Shown in pieces: positions 7,522 through 14,642 of a stretch of DNA of 17,769 nt (the stretch's first letter is position 1; each line of letters opens with the position of its first letter). The stretch comes from Acidobacteriota bacterium. Its GTDB lineage: Bacteria > Acidobacteriota > Vicinamibacteria > Vicinamibacterales > UBA8438. The notes under the pieces were generated by a model. It was given only the letters and a program-made list of their open reading frames with translations. It was not told the DNA's origin and made no database searches. Made by a program: the position numbers and the translations under genes. The stretch covers positions 1-17,769 of the forward strand of contig WTGR01000177.1 of the NCBI GenBank assembly GCA_011523485.1. Direction: 5' to 3'.

Positions 7522-8037
7522 ATGCAAGAGCTGAAGAGCCTGATCCGCGAGGTGCCGGACTTTCCGAAGCCGGGCATCCTGTTCAAGGACATAACGACGC
7601 TTCTCGGCGACCCCGGGGGACTGCGCCGGGCCATCGCGTGCCTCGTCGAGCCGTTTCAGGAAGCTGCAATCGACAAGGTGGTGGGGATCGAGAGTCGGGG
7701 CTTCATCTTCGGCGCGGCGGTGGCGGAGCGTCTCGGCGCGGGGTTCGTGCCGGCGCGCAAGCCGGGGAAGCTGCCGGCGCGTACGGTCCGTGTGGAGTAC
7801 GCTCTCGAGTACGGCACCGACACCCTGGAGCTCCACGAGGACGCGCTGGGTAGCGGGCAGCGGGTTCTGATCGTCGACGATCTGCTGGCGACCGGCGGCA
7901 CGGCGCGCGCGGCGGCCGACCTCGTCGCCGGGCGCGGCGCCGAGGTGCACGCGCTTGCGTTTCTCGTCGAGCTCGACGCCCTGCGCGGCCGCGACCGATT
8001 GTCCGGCCACGACGTCTTCGCGGCGCTGCACTACTAG
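7522..8037 (+). CDS. apt: Adenine phosphoribosyltransferase
   Basis: Apt converts adenine and PRPP to AMP plus pyrophosphate in cytoplasmic purine salvage. The 171-residue protein starts [23 protein letters not shown], the typical Apt opening. It contains [26 protein letters not shown], and the PRPP-binding motif [14 protein letters not shown] (about residues 115-128) with the adjacent acidic pair. The chosen ATG at 7522 has only a weak GAGAG ribosome site. An in-frame extension upstream overlaps acyP and has no family similarity. It lies between acyP (19 bases) and a small membrane protein gene (32 bases), probably in one transcript. Confidence 0.96.
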   Translation: MQELKSLIREVPDFPKPGILFKDITTLLGDPGGLRRAIACLVEPFQEAAIDKVVGIESRGFIFGAAVAERLGAGFVPARKPGKLPARTVRVEYALEYGTDTLELHEDALGSGQRVLIVDDLLATGGTARAAADLVAGRGAEVHALAFLVELDALRGRDRLSGHDVFAALHY

Positions 8038-8069
8038 TTCCCCGCCGGACGCGGCCTCGTGGGGACGGC

Positions 8070-8594
8070 ATGACCGAGGCTCTCATCGTTGCACTGATCT
8101 GTGTCGTGCTCTTCGTCGCGGAGCGCGCACGCCGGGATCTTGGACGGCACCATCGCGAGCGTCTGGTCGCCATCCTGCTCACGAGCCTGTCCCCTGCCGC
8201 GGCGCGCAGCGAGCCGCGCGACCTGCTGGCGTGGCGCGGCGCCGCCGATACCGCCCGGCGTCTGTTTCCGGAAGCGGTCGGCGCCATCGAGCGGCAGACC
8301 GGCGAGGCGTTCCCGTTTCCACACGCGGTAGTGGACGACGCGCACGCGCGCTGGACCGCGGAATGGCTGGCGTGGGAGCGCCGGCACGACGCCGACTTCA
8401 AGCAGCGGGCGAACGCGCTCGAAGCCGAGCTGCGGGCGGCGGGGGATACCCCGGCCGGGGTACGGGCGCGGCTGTCCGCGCTCGACGACGAGAAGCTGCA
8501 GGCCTACCAGGAGCGCTACGAAGAGTACGTCCGTATCGGCAACGGCCTGGCGGCGCTCCGCGAACGGGCGTCGGGGGGCGAGACCCCGTCCTGA
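8070..8594 (+). CDS. Small membrane-anchored protein, function unknown
   Basis: This 174-residue protein is not one I recognise. Residues 1-18 (MTEALIVALICVVLFVAE) form one hydrophobic segment followed by a basic RARRDLGRHHRER stretch, so it is probably a single-pass inner-membrane anchor with the rest in the cytoplasm. A Trp-containing middle (WTAEWLAWERRHDADF) leads into a charged helical part, about residues 115-165, with coiled-coil character. No cysteine motif or catalytic signature is visible. GGGG sits five bases before the ATG at 8070. The 32-base gap after apt suggests co-transcription. High third-position GC and intact length support a real gene. Confidence 0.75.
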   Translation: MTEALIVALICVVLFVAERARRDLGRHHRERLVAILLTSLSPAAARSEPRDLLAWRGAADTARRLFPEAVGAIERQTGEAFPFPHAVVDDAHARWTAEWLAWERRHDADFKQRANALEAELRAAGDTPAGVRARLSALDDEKLQAYQERYEEYVRIGNGLAALRERASGGETPS

Positions 8595-8622
8595 CCGGGC
8601 GACAGTGTAAGCTGCACAGGAT

Positions 8623-8641
8623 GCCGGGCTTTTGGCCCGGC
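8623..8641 (+). terminator. Hairpin between the small membrane protein gene and tRNA-Arg
   Basis: A perfect 7-bp stem, GCCGGGC/GCCCGGC, encloses the loop TTTTG, 28 bases after the stop codon at 8594 and 15 bases before the tRNA. The T residues are in the loop and not after the stem, so it is not a classical intrinsic terminator. It may end the acyP-apt transcript or separate tRNA-Arg from it. Confidence 0.4.
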
Positions 8642-8656
8642 GCCCGCGGCCTCCAT

Positions 8657-8733
8657 GCGCGTGTAGCTCAGTTGGATAGAGCGGCCGCCTCCTAAGCGGC
8701 AGGCCCCAGGTTCGAATCCTGGCACGCGCGCCA
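8657..8733 (+). tRNA. tRNA-Arg (anticodon CCT)
   Basis: A full cloverleaf is present. The acceptor GCGCGTG pairs with CACGCGC (8723-8729), then discriminator G and encoded CCA. The D arm is GCTC/GAGC. The anticodon stem GCCGC/GCGGC closes the loop CTCCTAA, so the anticodon is CCT, reading AGG. The T arm CCAGG TTCGAAT CCTGG is perfect. Total 77 nt. Confidence 0.97.
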
Positions 8734-8750
8734 TTCCCGGCGGATCCGGC

Positions 8751-10076
8751 TCAGACAATGGTCATGGGCAGGTCGGCGGTCGGAGATCCGCGTTCGGCGA
8801 ACGCACAGACATGCTCGGCGATGACGTCGAACTCGATCCGGTATTCCCCCGGCGTCTCGATGGTCGGCAACACGACGTGCAGTGTCACGTGGTCGCCGGG
8901 GGGGACGTCGCGCGGCAGCAGGGTCCGCGACCACTTCGGGTCGATGCAGGTGTCCGGGTCGGTGCGGTGGAGACTCGCGGCGAGCTGGGTGGTGCCGCGC
9001 CGATCCGGTGTGCCGGACAGCCAGCGGGTATCGCCGGTGTTGGTGACGCGCACGGGGAACTCGATGGGGTCGCCGGCGCTCAGCCGTTCGCGGTGGGCGG
9101 CCGGCTCGATGCGGGCCCGCAGGTTGTCGGGGTTGCGGGTCGTGGGCTGGAACTCCCCCTTGTAGACGACCATATAGGTCGTCGTGCGCATCGCCGTCGT
9201 CCACAACCCCCAATAGTGACCGAGCTCGCGGCCCAGGAGAAAGTCGCGCAGATCGCCCACCGGCACCTCCACCGATAGCGGAAGACCGATCGGGACTACG
9301 GTCATCCTGCTGAATCCGGAGGCGAGGGCGCGCTGCTGCAGCGTCTCCACATCGATATCGTTCTCCAGCACGTCCCAGGCGTCCATCTCGTCCCGGCTCT
9401 CCTTGGTGTGGCTGTGTCCCGGGGCCGGCTCGCACATCACGACCAGGCCGCCGGACTTGAGCACGCGCGCCATCTCCCGCAGGACTTCTTCCTGATTCGG
9501 GACATGATGGAAGGCGTCGTAGAGGAGGATCTTGTCGACATGCCCATCGGGCAGCGGGATCCGGTGCCCGTCATAGGAGAGGAACTGCGGATCGAGATCC
9601 CAGTTGGTCAGCGGGTCGCGCTCGAACAGTTGGCGCCCCATCTCCAGCGCCGCGGGGGAGACGTCGACGGCGATGGTCGGGCAGCCGTACCGGTTCAGAA
9701 AATGCAGCAGCCAGCAGGTGCCGGCGCCCAGCTCCATCACGACGTCGCCCGGGGCGAGGCGGAGCCAGTGCGCGGCGACGCCGATGTCGAAGAAGCGTCG
9801 CGCGAAGTTGTCGACGTCGGTGTACGGCTTGCCCAGCAGGAACCCCTGATCCTCTCGCTCGGCGAAGTAGCGATCCGCGGCGGCGTTGAAGATGTCGGTC
9901 CGGGCGACGATCTGTTCGGGCGTGAACCGCGAATGGGCGGCCGGCGGCCGGTTCATCCACTCCGTGGCGTACAGCCGGTCATAGATGATTGTCAGCAGTC
10001 GGCGGACGCGGATGGACCGCTTGGCCAGCCACTCGGTAACGCCGACGATGACAGCCGCCAGGATTTGCGCGCGCAC
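8751..10076 (-). CDS. SAM-dependent methyltransferase with C-terminal Ig-like domain
   Basis: This 441-residue protein joins two parts. A class I Rossmann methyltransferase spans about residues 75-300: motif I VVMELGAGTC (near 112-121), the acidic ribose-binding residue in AVDVSPAALEMG, then KILLYDAFHHVPNQEEVLRE and ARVLKSGGLVVMCEPAPGHS. A beta-sandwich follows from about 320 to 441 (FPVRVTNTGDTRWL, LLPRDVPPGDHVTLHVVLP, ETPGEYRIEFDVIAEHV). From memory, this second pattern is common in enzymes of bacterial surface-polysaccharide clusters. The methyl acceptor is unknown; a sugar or glycolipid is an inference. The start is GTG at 10074-10076 without a clear ribosome site, and residues 1-40 are uncertain (next Met at 41). 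It begins 16 bases after the GH99-like gene, so the two are probably co-transcribed. Confidence 0.88.
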   Translation of the reverse strand: MRAQILAAVIVGVTEWLAKRSIRVRRLLTIIYDRLYATEWMNRPPAAHSRFTPEQIVARTDIFNAAADRYFAEREDQGFLLGKPYTDVDNFARRFFDIGVAAHWLRLAPGDVVMELGAGTCWLLHFLNRYGCPTIAVDVSPAALEMGRQLFERDPLTNWDLDPQFLSYDGHRIPLPDGHVDKILLYDAFHHVPNQEEVLREMARVLKSGGLVVMCEPAPGHSHTKESRDEMDAWDVLENDIDVETLQQRALASGFSRMTVVPIGLPLSVEVPVGDLRDFLLGRELGHYWGLWTTAMRTTTYMVVYKGEFQPTTRNPDNLRARIEPAAHRERLSAGDPIEFPVRVTNTGDTRWLSGTPDRRGTTQLAASLHRTDPDTCIDPKWSRTLLPRDVPPGDHVTLHVVLPTIETPGEYRIEFDVIAEHVCAFAERGSPTADLPMTIV

Positions 10077-10092
10077 CTGGAGTGCCGTGGCG

Positions 10093-11598
10093 TCAGACCG
10101 GTCCGGCCGGCGCGGTGGGGCCTATGTCGCGAAACGCATAGTGATTCCAGCCGAAGACTTCCTTGAGCGCCATGGAGATGTCGAAGCCGTGCTGCTCGAC
10201 CGATTCGGCCGGCACCGACAGGTTGAAATCGAAGGGCCATACGCAGTGCCCTTCGAACTCCTCGTTCCAGGACCCGACGACATAGACCGGCGCCGGCAGC
10301 GCGGCCCGCCCGAGCTCGCCGGGCCAGTACCGCAGGATGTGCTCCTCCATGTGCATGCCCTTCAGGAGCTTCATGAAATCGGCGTACTCGCCGCGCCCGA
10401 TCTCCAGCGTCGGATGGCCCGATTTTGCGAAACCGGGAGCCAGATTGGGGATGACCAGGAGGTTGCGCTCGGTGAAACGGTTGCGGATTTCTGCGGCGGC
10501 GGCATACGTGGTGCGGAGGGTGCTGATCTGGTTCTGGATGTACAAGGGCGACAGCCGCAGCCGCTGCTCGCTGCCCTGCTTGATGTTGGCGGCGTGATGA
10601 TAGATGTAGATGGCGTCGAAGAACTGGCTGCGCGTGCGGCGGTCGGCCGAGAACTGCCCGGTCGAGGACAGTTGCATCTCCTCGCCGACGAGGTATGGGA
10701 ACTCCCCGTAGACGTCGGCGAAGTCCTGTCGTGCGCTCGCGATCGTCTGCTGCATCGCGGACGCTTCTCTCGTGCCGAGAGGCAACTGTCCCCAGGTGTG
10801 CGTGCCGAAGATGAACATCACCGGGCGGCCGTCCAGAGCGAAGATACGGGCCGGACTGACGCGGCGCACGTCTTTCAGAAAGCGGGCCATCGCGACGAAG
10901 TCGTCGCGGAAACTGGACTGCACGGCCGGCGCGAGAAAGCCGATTCGCCCGCCGGTGGCGGGCAGCGCCAGCGTGTCCTCGTAGAGCAGGCAGACGTGGC
11001 GGGTGGCGACGTTCGGCGCCTGCAGGAATCCACGGAAGTAGTTGCGATTGTTACCGGTGGTCAAGCGCCGCGGGATCCAGCTCAAGGCGTCCACCGTGAT
11101 GCCGAACTCGTTCTTCAAGTCATGGAAGGTCGTTTCGACTTCCGGATCGGCCGAGAGATAGTTGCCCCCCTTGAAGCGGACGGTCTGTGAGCCGGGAGGG
11201 CGGTCGAAGGTGTTGTACCAGCCATAATGCCAGGCGACGGTGATCGGCCGGCGGGACGTCGGCATGGCCGATTCACCGTAGCGCTGGATGGTATGCGTGA
11301 CGGAATCGACGACCAGGGGCTCGACGACTGCGCGTCCGAACACGTCGGCCCGGTAGTCGAATCCCGGCCGCGGCGTGAGACCGAACCCCCGCTGCGCGTA
11401 CAGGGCGGTGCTGACGATCTCCCGGTCGGAGGCGTTGATCGCGCCGCTGCCGTCGACGTCGGCGACGTACGGCGGCAGCAGCGTCGGGCCTTCCTGCCCG
11501 CGAAGCAGCGCAGGCGCCTGCACCGCGCTGCCGGCAAGCGCGCACCCCGCGGCACGCAAGAACTGGCGTCTCGACGGCTCTTGCGAGTCGTGACTCAT
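10093..11598 (-). CDS. Tat-exported GH99-like/WbsX-like protein with an N-terminal calcium loop
   Basis: This 501-residue protein has a twin-arginine signal (SRRQFLRAAGCALAGSAVQA, residues 9-28). Next comes an EF-hand or dockerin-type calcium loop, DVDGSGAINASD (residues 47-58), typical of type I dockerin-like motifs. The main domain resembles the GH99 endo-mannosidase/WbsX barrel: ITVAWHYGWYNT (about 118-130), LLYEDTLALPATGG, RIFALDGRPVMFIFG and the C-terminal GSWNEEFEGHCVWPF (about 443-457), which parallels the SWNEW-EG motif carrying acidic residues. It probably acts on or binds surface glycan outside the membrane; the substrate is unknown. The start is ATG at 11596-11598; a GTG lies one codon earlier. 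It is followed by the methyltransferase and is divergent from the YfgM-like gene. Confidence 0.8.
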   Translation of the reverse strand: MSHDSQEPSRRQFLRAAGCALAGSAVQAPALLRGQEGPTLLPPYVADVDGSGAINASDREIVSTALYAQRGFGLTPRPGFDYRADVFGRAVVEPLVVDSVTHTIQRYGESAMPTSRRPITVAWHYGWYNTFDRPPGSQTVRFKGGNYLSADPEVETTFHDLKNEFGITVDALSWIPRRLTTGNNRNYFRGFLQAPNVATRHVCLLYEDTLALPATGGRIGFLAPAVQSSFRDDFVAMARFLKDVRRVSPARIFALDGRPVMFIFGTHTWGQLPLGTREASAMQQTIASARQDFADVYGEFPYLVGEEMQLSSTGQFSADRRTRSQFFDAIYIYHHAANIKQGSEQRLRLSPLYIQNQISTLRTTYAAAAEIRNRFTERNLLVIPNLAPGFAKSGHPTLEIGRGEYADFMKLLKGMHMEEHILRYWPGELGRAALPAPVYVVGSWNEEFEGHCVWPFDFNLSVPAESVEQHGFDISMALKEVFGWNHYAFRDIGPTAPAGPV

Positions 11599-11750
11599 CA
11601 CGTCAACAGGTAGTCCGGGCCGAGGCGCCCACGTCGGCGCGTCGAGAGATTCAGCGCAACCGCCGGGACCGATGCGCTTCCCGGCCGCCGCGCCGCGCGC
11701 TACTCTACCACATCGGTCGCAGCGCCAAGCCCCCGGCGGGCGCGCTCTTT

Positions 11751-11759
11751 TGTTAGAAT
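11751..11759 (+). promoter_or_regulatory. Extended -10 box upstream of the YfgM-like gene
   Basis: TGT followed by TAGAAT (11754-11759) lies 25 bases before the ATG at 11785, in the 186-base divergent gap with the GH99-like gene. It resembles the extended -10 element found before tRNA-Pro. No -35 box is evident, and no clear minus-strand promoter is seen in this gap. Confidence 0.45.
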
Positions 11760-11784
11760 TCCAGGATCCCTCGATGATGACACC

Positions 11785-12504
11785 ATGAAGAGAGCGGAGA
11801 GACACCATCTCAAGGCCGATCCACTGGCCGCCGGGCTGCAGCCCCTGCTGGAGTCGATGCGGAGAGGCCGGTGGGCCGTCGGCGCCGTGAGCGTCATCGG
11901 CGTGCTGGTTGCCGGTGCGTCGGTATTCGGTTGGCAACAGTGGCGCACTTCGCGCGCCAGCGAGATGCTGGCGTCCGCGATGGCGGTGGTGGATGCCCCG
12001 GTCGTTCCCGCGGACGGACAGGCGCCCGCCGGAGCGGACGCGTACCCGTCGGAGGCCGCCAAGCTCGAGACCGCGGTGCCGCGGCTGCTGGCGGCGGCTG
12101 ACGCGTATCCGAGCCTGCAGCAGGGCATCGTGGCCCGCTATCAGGCGGCGGTTGCGCTCGGCGCCCTGGGCCGCACCACCGAAGCGGCCGCGCAGTACCA
12201 GCGCCTGATCGAGGTCGCCGGCGACGGCATCTACGCGCGCATGGCCCGTCTCGGACGCGCCGAAACGCATCTGCAGGCCGGCGAGTACGCGGAGGCGATT
12301 GACCTGCTCGAAGCGGAATCCGGGCTCGCGGACGCCGAGTTCCCCGTCGACGCGGTGCTGATGCGGCTCGGCCAGTCGTATCGCCTCGCCGCCAGGCCGG
12401 CCGAGGCGTTGCAGGCGTTCCAGCGTCTCGTCGACGAGTTTCCGGCCTCCGGCTATCGCTTCGATGCCGAGCGTGAGCTCGACACACTGGGCTCCGGGCA
12501 ATAG
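11785..12504 (+). CDS. YfgM-like single-pass membrane TPR protein
   Basis: This 239-residue protein has a short cytoplasmic N terminus, one membrane segment (about residues 31-50, AVGAVSVIGVLVAGASVFGW), then an extracytoplasmic helical region. TPR-like pairs include VARYQAAVALGALGRTTEAA, RMARLGRAETHLQAGEYAEA and LMRLGQSYRLAARPAEALQA. Topology, size and the QQW sequence after the membrane segment match the YfgM/TPR_21 family, whose E. coli member is an ancillary SecYEG and chaperone partner; the role here is inferred only. A Gly/Pro/Ala-rich linker lies near residues 70-85. It precedes aguB by 27 bases, so it probably heads an operon with aguB and aguA, a grouping with no obvious functional link. 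Confidence 0.75.
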   Translation: MKRAERHHLKADPLAAGLQPLLESMRRGRWAVGAVSVIGVLVAGASVFGWQQWRTSRASEMLASAMAVVDAPVVPADGQAPAGADAYPSEAAKLETAVPRLLAAADAYPSLQQGIVARYQAAVALGALGRTTEAAAQYQRLIEVAGDGIYARMARLGRAETHLQAGEYAEAIDLLEAESGLADAEFPVDAVLMRLGQSYRLAARPAEALQAFQRLVDEFPASGYRFDAERELDTLGSGQ

Positions 12505-12531
12505 GCCGGTCCGGTCGCGGGGACACGAGAC

Positions 12532-13464
12532 ATGAACAGCGCGCCGGCATCCGCGGCCGGCGAGTTCTCCATCGGTCTCGTGCAGATGGCCTGCCACCCG
12601 CTTACCGCCGGCAACCACGAAGCGGCCGAGGCCGGCATCCGCGACGCGGCCGGGCGGGGAGCGCAGATCGTCTGCCTGCAGGAACTGTTCGCGACGCCGT
12701 ACTTCTGCCAGCGCGAAGACGCCGCCTGTTTCGATCTGGCCGAGGAGATTCCCGGAACCCTCACCACGCGCTACGCGCGGCTCGCGCGGGCGCTCGGCGT
12801 CGTCCTGATAGTGCCGCTCTTCGAGCGTCGCGCCGCCGGCCTCTACCACAATTCGGCGGTCGTGATCGACGCTTCGGGAGACCTGCTCGGCGTCTACCGC
12901 AAGGTCCACGTGCCTGACGATCCGCAGTTCCGCGAGAAGTTCTACTTCACGCCGGGCGACCTCGGCTACCGCGTCTTCGAGACCCGGCACGCACGTATCG
13001 GAGTGCTGATCTGCTGGGATCAATGGTACCCGGAGGCGGCTCGCCTGACCGCTCTGCGGGGCGCCGAGGCCATCTTCTATCCGACGGCGATCGGTTGGAT
13101 CGGCGCCGGCGAGCCGGATAGCGACGGGCTCGCCGAGCGCGACGCGTGGATGACGGTGCAGCGGGGACACGCCATCGCGAACGGGGTCTACGTGGCAGCC
13201 GTCAACCGTGTCGGCGCGGAGACGACGGAAGCAGGCGTCCTGCGCTTCTGGGGCGGCTCGTTCGTCAGTGATCCCGGAGGCCGGGTAATCGCCCGAGCGG
13301 ACGGAGAGACTGCCGGCGTGGTGGTCGCGCGATGCAGCCGCCGCGCCCTGGAAGAGCAACGGCGGGCGTGGCCGTTTCTCCGGGATCGCCGTATCGACAC
13401 CTACGCGCCGATCACGCGGCGCTACCTGGACGACCCGCCGCACAAGGTCCAGCAGGCGCGATGA
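12532..13464 (+). CDS. aguB: N-carbamoylputrescine amidohydrolase
   Basis: This 310-residue nitrilase-superfamily enzyme hydrolyses N-carbamoylputrescine to putrescine, CO2 and ammonia in the cytoplasm. The catalytic triad is visible: Glu51 in CLQELFATPYFC, Lys124 in YRKVHVPDDP and Cys161 in VLICWDQWYPEAARL. Family hallmarks include QFREKFYFTPGDLGYRVF, FYPTAIGW, RGHAIANGVYVAAVNRVG and FWGGSFVSDPGGRV. The first 11 residues (SAPASAAGE) are an uncharged extension before the first strand. The stop overlaps the aguA start by four bases (ATGA), which implies translational coupling and supports the assignment over other nitrilases. Confidence 0.95.
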   Translation: MNSAPASAAGEFSIGLVQMACHPLTAGNHEAAEAGIRDAAGRGAQIVCLQELFATPYFCQREDAACFDLAEEIPGTLTTRYARLARALGVVLIVPLFERRAAGLYHNSAVVIDASGDLLGVYRKVHVPDDPQFREKFYFTPGDLGYRVFETRHARIGVLICWDQWYPEAARLTALRGAEAIFYPTAIGWIGAGEPDSDGLAERDAWMTVQRGHAIANGVYVAAVNRVGAETTEAGVLRFWGGSFVSDPGGRVIARADGETAGVVVARCSRRALEEQRRAWPFLRDRRIDTYAPITRRYLDDPPHKVQQAR

Positions 13465-14612
13465 GCGACCCGCGGCGCGCGCCGTCCCGCCGGGAAGCGG
13501 CGCCGGCGCCGCGCGGCGCCGGCTTCCGGATGCCCGCGGAGTGGGAGCCCCACCACGCGACCTGGCTCGTCTGGCCTCATGCCCGCGCCGACTGGGAGGT
13601 CAAGACCACGGCGGTCGAGTGGTGTTATGCCGACATCGCGCGCAACCTCGTCCGCGGAGAGCGCGTTGCGATCGTCTACCACGACGAGGCCGTGCGGCAG
13701 CGGGCGGAGCGCCGCCTGCGTCGGACCGGCGTGGACCTGAACCGGATTGATGCACACATGATCCCGACGAATCGCTCCTGGATTCGCGACTGCGGACCGG
13801 TCTTCGTCGTGTGCGGACCGGCTGCCCGGAGCGAGGTCGCGGCGACCGACTGGGGATTCAACGGCTGGGCGCGCTACCGCGCCTGGCGGCGCGACGACGC
13901 ACTTCCGCGGACCATTGCCGGGCGCCTCGGCATGCGCCGGTTCGAGATTGCCGCGGCCACGAACGACGGACCGCGACCCGTAGTTCTCGAAGGAGGCAGC
14001 ATCGACGTGAACGGGCAGGGCCTGCTGCTGACGACCGAGCAGTGCCTGCTGGGGCGCAAGCAGGCGCGCAACCCGGACCTGCCCCGAGAGACGATCGAGC
14101 GCGTCCTGCAGCAGGCGCTGGGAGTCGAGCGCGTGCTGTGGCTCGGCTGCGGCATCGTGGGAGACGATACGCACGGCCACGTCGACGACGTCGCACGTTT
14201 CGTGACGGCCGACACCGTTGTCGCCGCGGTCGAGCCCGATACGGGCGACGAGAATCACGCGCCGCTCGCGGACAACCTGGCGCGCCTGCGGGCGATGTGC
14301 GACCTGAGCGGGCGCCCGTTGCACGTCGTGACCATCCCGATGCCCCGGCCGCTCCACTTCGACGGCGAGCGCCTGCCCGCGAGCTACCTGAACTTCTACA
14401 TCGGCAACGACGTCGTGCTCGTGCCGACCTTCAACGATCCCTCCGATCGGGTGGCCCTGGGGATTCTCGCCGGCCTCTTTCCGGCCCGCGAGGTGGTGGG
14501 CATCCACGCCGGCGATCTCGTTCTCGGCCTCGGCGCCGTGCACTGCGTCACGCAGCAGCAGCCGCGGGGGCGTCATGCGTCCCCGGCCGGGAACCGCGCG
14601 TCCCTTCGTTGA
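13461..14612 (+). CDS. aguA: Agmatine deiminase
   Basis: This 383-residue guanidine-modifying enzyme converts agmatine to N-carbamoylputrescine plus ammonia, the substrate of AguB. The N-terminal FRMPAEWEPHHATWLVWPH is diagnostic. NRSWIRDCGPVF, WGFNGW, VLEGGSIDVNGQG, DDTHGHVDDVARF and the C-terminal nucleophile motif LGLGAVHCVTQQQP (Cys near residue 362) are all present. The ATG at 13461 overlaps the aguB stop in ATGA. The ORF is open further upstream inside aguB, but family similarity starts after residue 20. About 20 Arg/Ala/Pro-rich residues precede the core and about 15 follow it. The agmatine source (arginine decarboxylase) is not in the window. Confidence 0.96.
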   Translation: MSDPRRAPSRREAAPAPRGAGFRMPAEWEPHHATWLVWPHARADWEVKTTAVEWCYADIARNLVRGERVAIVYHDEAVRQRAERRLRRTGVDLNRIDAHMIPTNRSWIRDCGPVFVVCGPAARSEVAATDWGFNGWARYRAWRRDDALPRTIAGRLGMRRFEIAAATNDGPRPVVLEGGSIDVNGQGLLLTTEQCLLGRKQARNPDLPRETIERVLQQALGVERVLWLGCGIVGDDTHGHVDDVARFVTADTVVAAVEPDTGDENHAPLADNLARLRAMCDLSGRPLHVVTIPMPRPLHFDGERLPASYLNFYIGNDVVLVPTFNDPSDRVALGILAGLFPAREVVGIHAGDLVLGLGAVHCVTQQQPRGRHASPAGNRASLR

Positions 14613-14642
14613 CGCGCACGACCGGCTGAGCGTTTCGGGGCG

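Noticed and set aside
10093..13443. A 1116-codon minus-strand open frame spanning the GH99-like gene and continuing antisense over the YfgM-like and aguB genes
   Set aside because: Only the part from 11598 downwards has a signal peptide and recognisable motifs. The rest is antisense to well-supported genes and reads as low-complexity Arg/Gly/Ala text, a common effect of high GC.
14613..14642. A terminator in the gap between convergent aguA and the DHS-like gene
   Set aside because: Only a 4-bp AGCG/CGCT pairing with a long loop is visible, which is too weak to call.
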